From Naematelia aurantialba (taxonomy: Eukaryota > Basidiomycota > Tremellomycetes > Tremellales > Naemateliaceae), in contig JAKFAO010000009.1 in assembly GCA_021527695.1 (NCBI GenBank), positions 1,240,001-1,304,000 on the forward strand: DNA of 64,000 nucleotides, read 5' to 3'. Below the pieces are notes generated by a model, which did no database searches, had not been told where the DNA came from, and saw only the letters and a program-made list of their open reading frames with translations. Of this stretch, positions 57,269 to 64,000 are shown one piece after another (position 1 is the stretch's first letter; the number at the start of each line of letters is the position of its first letter). Both the position numbers and the translations under genes were made by a program.

Positions 57269-57875
57269 ACTCCTTCCCTGGCTGCTGTGTCGTCGCCGGC
57301 CGGGTCTGCCCATGTACTGTACGGTTACGCATAGTTTTAGATGCATCTTCTGCAAGGGACCCCTCCGTGCCGGTGATTGAAATTCGCAGTGGACTCAACT
57401 ATTGAGTTTTCGGACCCCAAGGAGCGGCGTGTCGTGCCTGGCTTACGGGCGCCGATGCTTTCCGCTTTTTCCGGCTTGCCCTCTCCTCCCATCCGGATAT
57501 TCGTCTTCAAGGGCTGCTCTGCCGCCTCACCCTGCCCTGCTGGTCTGGCCCTCTCGCCGTAAACATGAGATCGGCTAGGCTTCGATGGTCCCCCGACGGC
57601 TGTGGGTGGCCGAGTTGTCATCTTGTGTTAGCTATTGGAGACCTGTAGAGCGACTTTGCAGACGAGCTCGACCTCGAACGAGAACGAGAACAGCAAGGAT
57701 AGTACCCTATCCAGCAGCATCCGTCGGCCGACACAGACTGAGCGGCGTTACTCCCACTCAAGACGGCTACATATATCTGGTCGTCCTTCCATCTGTCCAT
57801 TCGACGACCGCCATCCGGCCAATAATCTTACCCACATCTTGTGTGAATAACCCGTGGTCGACGTTATCGACGACA
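57269..57875. promoter_or_regulatory. Intergenic DBP3/GPX, presumed GPX promoter
   Basis: This is a 607-bp gap. A minus-strand ATG frame of 94 codons (57337-57621) has no family resemblance or homology cue and is left uncalled. No repeat was seen. Confidence 0.4.
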
Positions 57876-59358
57876 ATGTCGTTCATCTCTGGCTTATCAA
57901 GCGTCCTGGGGTACGAGTCCCTTCCGGAATCCATCAAGGGAAAATCATTCTACGACCTCCAGGCGGCACTGCCAGGCAAAGACAAGGTGCAGAACTTTGT
58001 GAGTCCGTTGCGTTTCTCGTGCTCGTGTGTCGTGTCTCGTCCTTCGTACTCTGTCGCACCCATCGAGCACGAGGACCAGGAGCGGGACGACAACGACGAC
58101 GGCGACCACTGAACATGGACACCAGGCTGAGGATATCTGTAGAAAGACTTGGACGGCAAGGTGGTGCTCATCGTCAACACTGCGTCGAAGTGCGGCTTCA
58201 CACCTCAGGTAGGCGCCGTGCCAAGTACAGGAAGTGTAGCGCTACTGACCATGCAGTACACGGGCCTGGAAGAGCTGCACAAGACCTTTGGGGACCGCGG
58301 GCTGGTAGTGCTTGGATTCCCGTCGAACGAGTTTGGTGGCCAAGAGCCGGGTACCGACGACGACATTGCGGAATTCTGCACGGTGGGCGTCTTGGTTCTC
58401 GCCGTTGCTTCGTCTGCCCTGCCTCCCTTGGTCTCTCCCGTCTTGTTTCTTGTCGCAAGTCTCTGCGGCGTTCGACTGGCTGCACGGCTTAGTAGCTGTA
58501 ACGTAGCGGTTAAGCTACTAAGCTAGCGGTACAGCTACTGAGCCCGACTACTAAGCCTTGCGGCTCTGGACCCTACAGCCTCTCCTTCCTGCTCGCCGCC
58601 GGGCCCCTGTCCATTCGAGCTACCAACAGGACACGGCAACTGATCGAGTCTTAGCTGAACCACGGCGTGACGTTCCCACTCATGAAGAAGGTGGGTTTTC
58701 GTTCAACTGCTGCCTGCAGGCAAGCCATGTCCAGTCGCCATGTTGCCCATGAACACCACCTCTGAACAGCCACATGTCCCCATCCACCTATCAGCGCACC
58801 CGCCACTGCATCCTCCACTGTCTTCGAGACAGCTCCTCTCGGGCGTTCGTTGCCTGCCCTCTGCGCCCAGTGGGCGTATCGCTCTGGAGCTGATGGAGCT
58901 GACCGCCGCAGTCCGAAGTGAACGGCAAGCATATGAACGACGTCTTTGCGTGGCTCAAATGGCAAAAGGGCGCCCACGTCGGTGGGATCGCAGGCACGAC
59001 GTCCATCAAGTGGTGAGTTTCTTCTTCCTTCTTCTTTCCCTTCTTACTTCTTCCTTCTTCTTCGCCCCTCTCCCTTCTTCCTTGTTTCGAGCTTCTCCCC
59101 TTCCTCCTTCCCGTCCTCCTTTCCCTCTTCTCTCAGCCGTCCTCCTCGCTCTTCCTCCTCCTCGCTCTTCCTCCTCCTAGCAATCTCTGATCTTCCTCTA
59201 CATCATCCACCCCCTCCGCTGCGCGTACAAATGACCCTCCTAGGAACTTTACAAAATTCCTCGTCGACAAGCACGGGCACGTCGTCGGCCGTTTCGGCCC
59301 GAGCACCAAGCCCGAGGCGCTGCGTGCGGAGATTGAGAAGTTGTTGTCTGCGCCTTGA
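57876..59358 (+). CDS. Glutathione peroxidase-like thiol peroxidase
   Basis: It begins [19 protein letters not shown] and has about 185 residues after splicing. The peroxidatic Cys is in [11 protein letters not shown]. The catalytic Gln is in FGGQEPG. The resolving-type Cys is in DDIAEFC, just before [13 protein letters not shown]. Trp-Asn of the tetrad comes from the exon junction [15 protein letters not shown]. This is a non-seleno, Cys-based peroxidase like yeast Gpx3/Hyr1, using thioredoxin to reduce hydroperoxides and able to sense H2O2. Residues preceding FGGQEPG read FPSNE rather than the usual FPCNQ, outside the tetrad. The last intron (59013-59241, 229 nt) is a CT-rich tract of repeated TTCTTCC. 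It is convergent with the MAPK gene. Confidence 0.93.
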
Positions 59359-59765
59359 GCCGTTTCCCCGACTGCGACTGCGACTGCTCTTGCCATGTCG
59401 GTCCTTGACACGGTCGCGCGCCAACGCTATTTACTAGTATTACCATGTATAACGGATATTCGCGCGTAATCCTCGCAGCGTTGGGCTGGCGAGGGTTGTC
59501 CATCATATGTTACGCTGGGCAAGTTGCGTTACGCCGCGCACTGCGCCTGCACTGTACATAGTTCACCAAAGCTCCACCTCGAACCTCGTGCCCGGAGCCT
59601 GACGCGTCCCGTGCCCCCCTTTCGACATGGCATCCGATGCATGGTATGTGGCTATCCTGACAACACCCACCCTTTGTTGAACCCACCAAACCTTTGAGCT
59701 CCACTCGCCCCCGCCCACAATTCACTACCTTCGTAAACCACTCCTCACGACTCGGGCCAGCTAGC
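59359..59765. other. Convergent intergenic GPX/MAPK
   Basis: These 407 bp hold the two 3'UTRs. No ORF, repeat or RNA gene is supported. Confidence 0.45.
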
Positions 59766-62045
<2,280 letters not shown>

Positions 62046-62275
62046 TTTCGCGTCGGCTCCGTCTGATTCTAGGCTTCTGTCGCGATCTTGGCGTCGGTCT
62101 CAATCTTGGCTTCAATCGCAATATTGGCGTGTTCTCCAGCGTGCTCGCGTATCGCGCGTTGCTTGATATCGTGTCCTTCTCGTACTTTGGGTGTGTGGTC
62201 CCTGTCCTGTTCGTTGTACTTGGTTTCGTCTCGTTCCAGTGGTCGAGCGTTCTTCCGTTTTGCGCTAGACGGGGG

Positions 62276-62366
62276 ACTCGAGATTCTTTCTGCGGGAGAG
62301 ATTCTTCCTGCGGAAGACGAGCAACTCGAGACTCTTCCTGCGGGAGATGAGCAACTCGAGACTTCT
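62276..62366 (+). repeat. CTCGAGA / CTGCGGGAGA imperfect tandem repeat
   Basis: About three degenerate copies of a roughly 33-bp unit contain ACTCGAGA(T/C)TCTT and CTGCGGGAGA, about 230-320 bp upstream of the MAPK start codon. Confidence 0.8.
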
Positions 62367-62552
62367 CTAAGAAGACGAGGGACGGCAGGACTTTTCGGTG
62401 CGGGTACTGACGGAGCTCCAGAGGACGTGTTCCTACTAGGCGAAGGAGCTGCGGGACACCTTCCTGCTGATAATAAACGACGTTGCAGTCCCAGCGATCA
62501 CCAATCAGTAATCACGGGTACCCTCTTCTTCTACGACCTGCCACGGGCGCGA

Positions 62553-62591
62553 GTGTCCGTGTCGTGTCGTGTCGTGTCGTGTCGTGTCGTG
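62553..62591 (+). repeat. (GTGTC)n pentanucleotide array
   Basis: Six perfect GTGTC units (62559-62588) have imperfect flanks. Confidence 0.92.
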
Positions 62592-63131
62592 CCTCGTCTG
62601 CTCGGCTTGAGACAACACGCCGTCTTCGTTCCAGAGCCGTCAGCTGCGTACTGGCGTGCGCCGTCCGTTCGCGTCGAGTCGTAGGCTGCTCTCGTCTGCG
62701 CCTGCCTCTACGTCGTCCGTCGGCTGTGTGCAGTACGTGCTGTATTATGGATTGTGGACGAGCTATAGCTGACGAGACTGACCTCAACACGATCCAACAG
62801 TCGAACAGACAATGTCAGACGTACAATAAAATCGACTGCTCCAGGCGCGCAGCGGACCGTGCCTGACGCGTGGGTCTTCTGTTTCAGCCTTCGTGTGGCG
62901 TCTGGTCAACTCTGCCTCGTGCCCGCTTCTCCTCCTCCCCCCCCCCTTAGTTCTTTTCATTGTGTTTCGGGGTGGCACATCCATGTACAAGCTCCCACCT
63001 ACAAACCATTGCAGGACAAACAGGTGGATGTAGACGGAAAGAAGTACGTATATATAACATGAAACATCTCCAGAGTGTAATCATATCGTCATTCCCACGG
63101 GGCTCTTGCCCAGAGCAAAATGCTATCCAAA

Positions 63132-63194
63132 CCTCACATCGTAAACTTCAAACCTCACATCGTAAACTTCAAACCTCACATCGTAAACTTCAAA
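63132..63194 (+). repeat. 21-bp tandem repeat, 3 copies
   Basis: Three identical copies of CCTCACATCGTAAACTTCAA (plus a final A) occur, then a partial fourth. The array ends 12 bp beyond the RAD16 stop codon, so it would lie in that gene's 3'UTR. Confidence 0.95.
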
Positions 63195-63206
63195 CCTCGA
63201 ACAATA

Positions 63207-64000
63207 TCACATCTTGAACAAAAACCCAAGCTACACGCATCAGCATCGACATCACTTATTCCATCAACTCACATCCTCAACCGTCAGCTTGCCAAGCGCA
63301 GCATCTGGATCCGTGCTCAACGCCGCCTCGGTCATCGCGAGCTTCTTGTGCTGCAGTTGGACGATCTACACAATGTTAGTGATCCAGCGACTATTGGCGG
63401 CAAGGCAATGCAACGACGAGGGAAGGGACAGGGAAGGGAGACCGGAGCGGGAGCGGGACAGAAGAAGGCAGAGAGAACAGCGACAGAGAAGAGAGGACGA
63501 GAAGATAGAGCAGAGAACAGCAGAACCAGAGAACGAGGAACAAGCCTTAGATAAGGTAGAGAAGAGGTGTTGCAAGAGCCTAAGAGCTCACCTGATCCTC
63601 GATGGAATCCTCAACGACCAGCTTGACGACCGTGACAGGCCTCTTCTGGCCCAGTCGGTGAATCCTGTCCATTGCCTGGTACTCGACACTCGGATTCCAC
63701 TGTTCCGCAACGCTTCAGCACTGCACCTACGCCGCCTATGCCTCTGTAGCATTCCACTTACCCATGAATCCATCATGAACACCATACTCGCTTCCGTCAA
63801 GTTGAGTGCCACTCCACCGGCTTTGAGGGAGATCAGGAATACAGTGACATGGGTGTTCTTCATGAAATGCTGGATCGTGGCGTCTCGCTGCTGAGGCGTC
63901 ATTCCGCCTTCCAATCGGCAGATCTACGTGGATGAGCTTGAGCCTGATGGTGACTTAACATGGGTAGCTCACTGTGAAACCAGCCCGTTGTAAACGGAAA
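63207..64000 (-). CDS. RAD16: RAD16-type SNF2 ATPase, C-terminal part (runs off window)
   Basis: Only the last exons are inside the window; the 5' part continues past 64000. From the edge the frame reads RLQRAGFT, then after an intron [20 protein letters not shown]. Helicase motif V is in [19 protein letters not shown] and motif VI in [19 protein letters not shown]. The family C-terminus follows: [28 protein letters not shown], and a last exon LGFLFKM ending at 63207. The ending 'TVEDLGFLF..' is typical of Rad16, which with Rad7 repairs untranscribed DNA in global-genome nucleotide-excision repair. The N-terminal RING/ATPase parts cannot be checked here, so a related Rad5-like protein is not fully excluded. 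Confidence 0.85.

Larger units (their letters stand above)
62046..63206. promoter_or_regulatory. 1.16-kb repeat-bearing intergenic, MAPK 5' side
   Basis: This is the promoter/5'UTR of the MAPK gene and the 3' flank of RAD16. It holds a CTCGAGA-containing imperfect repeat (62276-62366), a GTGTC pentamer array (62553-62591), a C10 run at 62937-62946, and a 21-bp tandem repeat (63132-63194). A 199-codon plus-strand frame at 62088-62684 is driven by these repeats and was not called. Confidence 0.5.

Noticed and set aside
57337..57621. 94-codon minus-strand ATG frame between DBP3 and GPX
   Set aside because: It has a plausible length but no domain, signal peptide or neighbour evidence. Cannot be told from chance in this GC-rich DNA.
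58321..58360. Loss of a catalytic Gln in glutathione peroxidase (FPSNE in place of FPCNQ)
   Set aside because: By comparison with GPX4 numbering the tetrad Gln is the one in FGGQEPG, which is intact. The changed Gln is not catalytic.
62088..62684. 199-codon frame upstream of the MAPK
   Set aside because: Driven by the CTCGAGA and GTGTC repeats. The composition shifts abruptly and there is no conserved motif.
63132..63194. CRISPR-like or transposon terminal repeat
   Set aside because: Head-to-tail 21-bp copies without spacers, in a eukaryotic 3' flank: a minisatellite, not a CRISPR array or TIR.

Overview
The window is nuclear DNA of a basidiomycete fungus. Nearly every gene is cut by many short GT-AG introns (mostly about 35-100 nt), and several gene families have basidiomycete-style architectures: an F-BAR/DEP/RhoGAP protein, an MSB1-type RhoGAP-like protein, a DUF2985 membrane protein and a pheromone-type MAP kinase. 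Gene structure and protein flavour suggest a Tremellomycete yeast (Cryptococcus/Kwoniella/Saitozyma-like). That placement is inference from recognised families, not from a database search. I see no rRNA, tRNA, CRISPR array, transposon or viral remnant.

Layout, left to right. 0.4-2 kb: single-pass membrane protein with a lectin-like ectodomain (+). 2.5-6.1 kb: RGD2-like RhoGAP (+). 6.5-7.6 kb: F-box-like protein (-). 8.1-12.3 kb: MMS19/MET18 (-), divergent from AP-3 delta adaptin APL5 (+, 12.6-15.9 kb). 16.1-18.3 kb: checkpoint clamp subunit RAD9 (+). 18.8-21.1 kb: aldo-keto reductase (+). 21.5-24.2 kb: APC-family permease (-). 24.2-25.7 kb: repeat-rich intergenic stretch. 25.7-29.5 kb: transportin KAP104 (-). 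30.2-32.7 kb: COQ8 (-), divergent from HEM13 (+, 32.9-35.0 kb). 35.2-40.8 kb: condensin SMC4 (-), divergent from RIB3 (+, 41.1-42.1 kb). 42.8-44.6 kb: second F-box-like protein (-). 44.8-49.6 kb: MSB1-like RhoGAP-fold protein (-). 50.7-53.6 kb: DUF2985 membrane protein (+). 55.0-57.3 kb: DEAD-box helicase DBP3 (+). 57.9-59.4 kb: glutathione peroxidase (+). 59.8-62.0 kb: Fus3/Kss1-type MAPK (-). From 63.2 kb to the right edge: the C-terminal end of a RAD16-type SNF2 ATPase (-).

These are ordinary housekeeping and signalling genes, not a functional cluster. Genome-maintenance genes are well represented (MMS19, RAD9, SMC4, RAD16). COQ8 and HEM13, which both serve respiratory/oxygen metabolism, share a 263-bp divergent promoter. 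I found no convincing new multi-gene system.

The most unusual signal is in the non-coding DNA. Many of the longer introns carry simple tandem arrays, and on the coding strand these are almost always pyrimidine-rich (AKR, permease, KAP104, RAD9, MSB1-like, DBP3, GPX). Other points worth checking are a GC-AG intron, an apparently absent arginine finger in the RGD2-like RhoGAP, and a PIP-box-like tail encoded by a terminal mini-exon of RAD9. Exon boundaries were read by hand. Start and stop positions are usually firm; some internal introns are not fully resolved.
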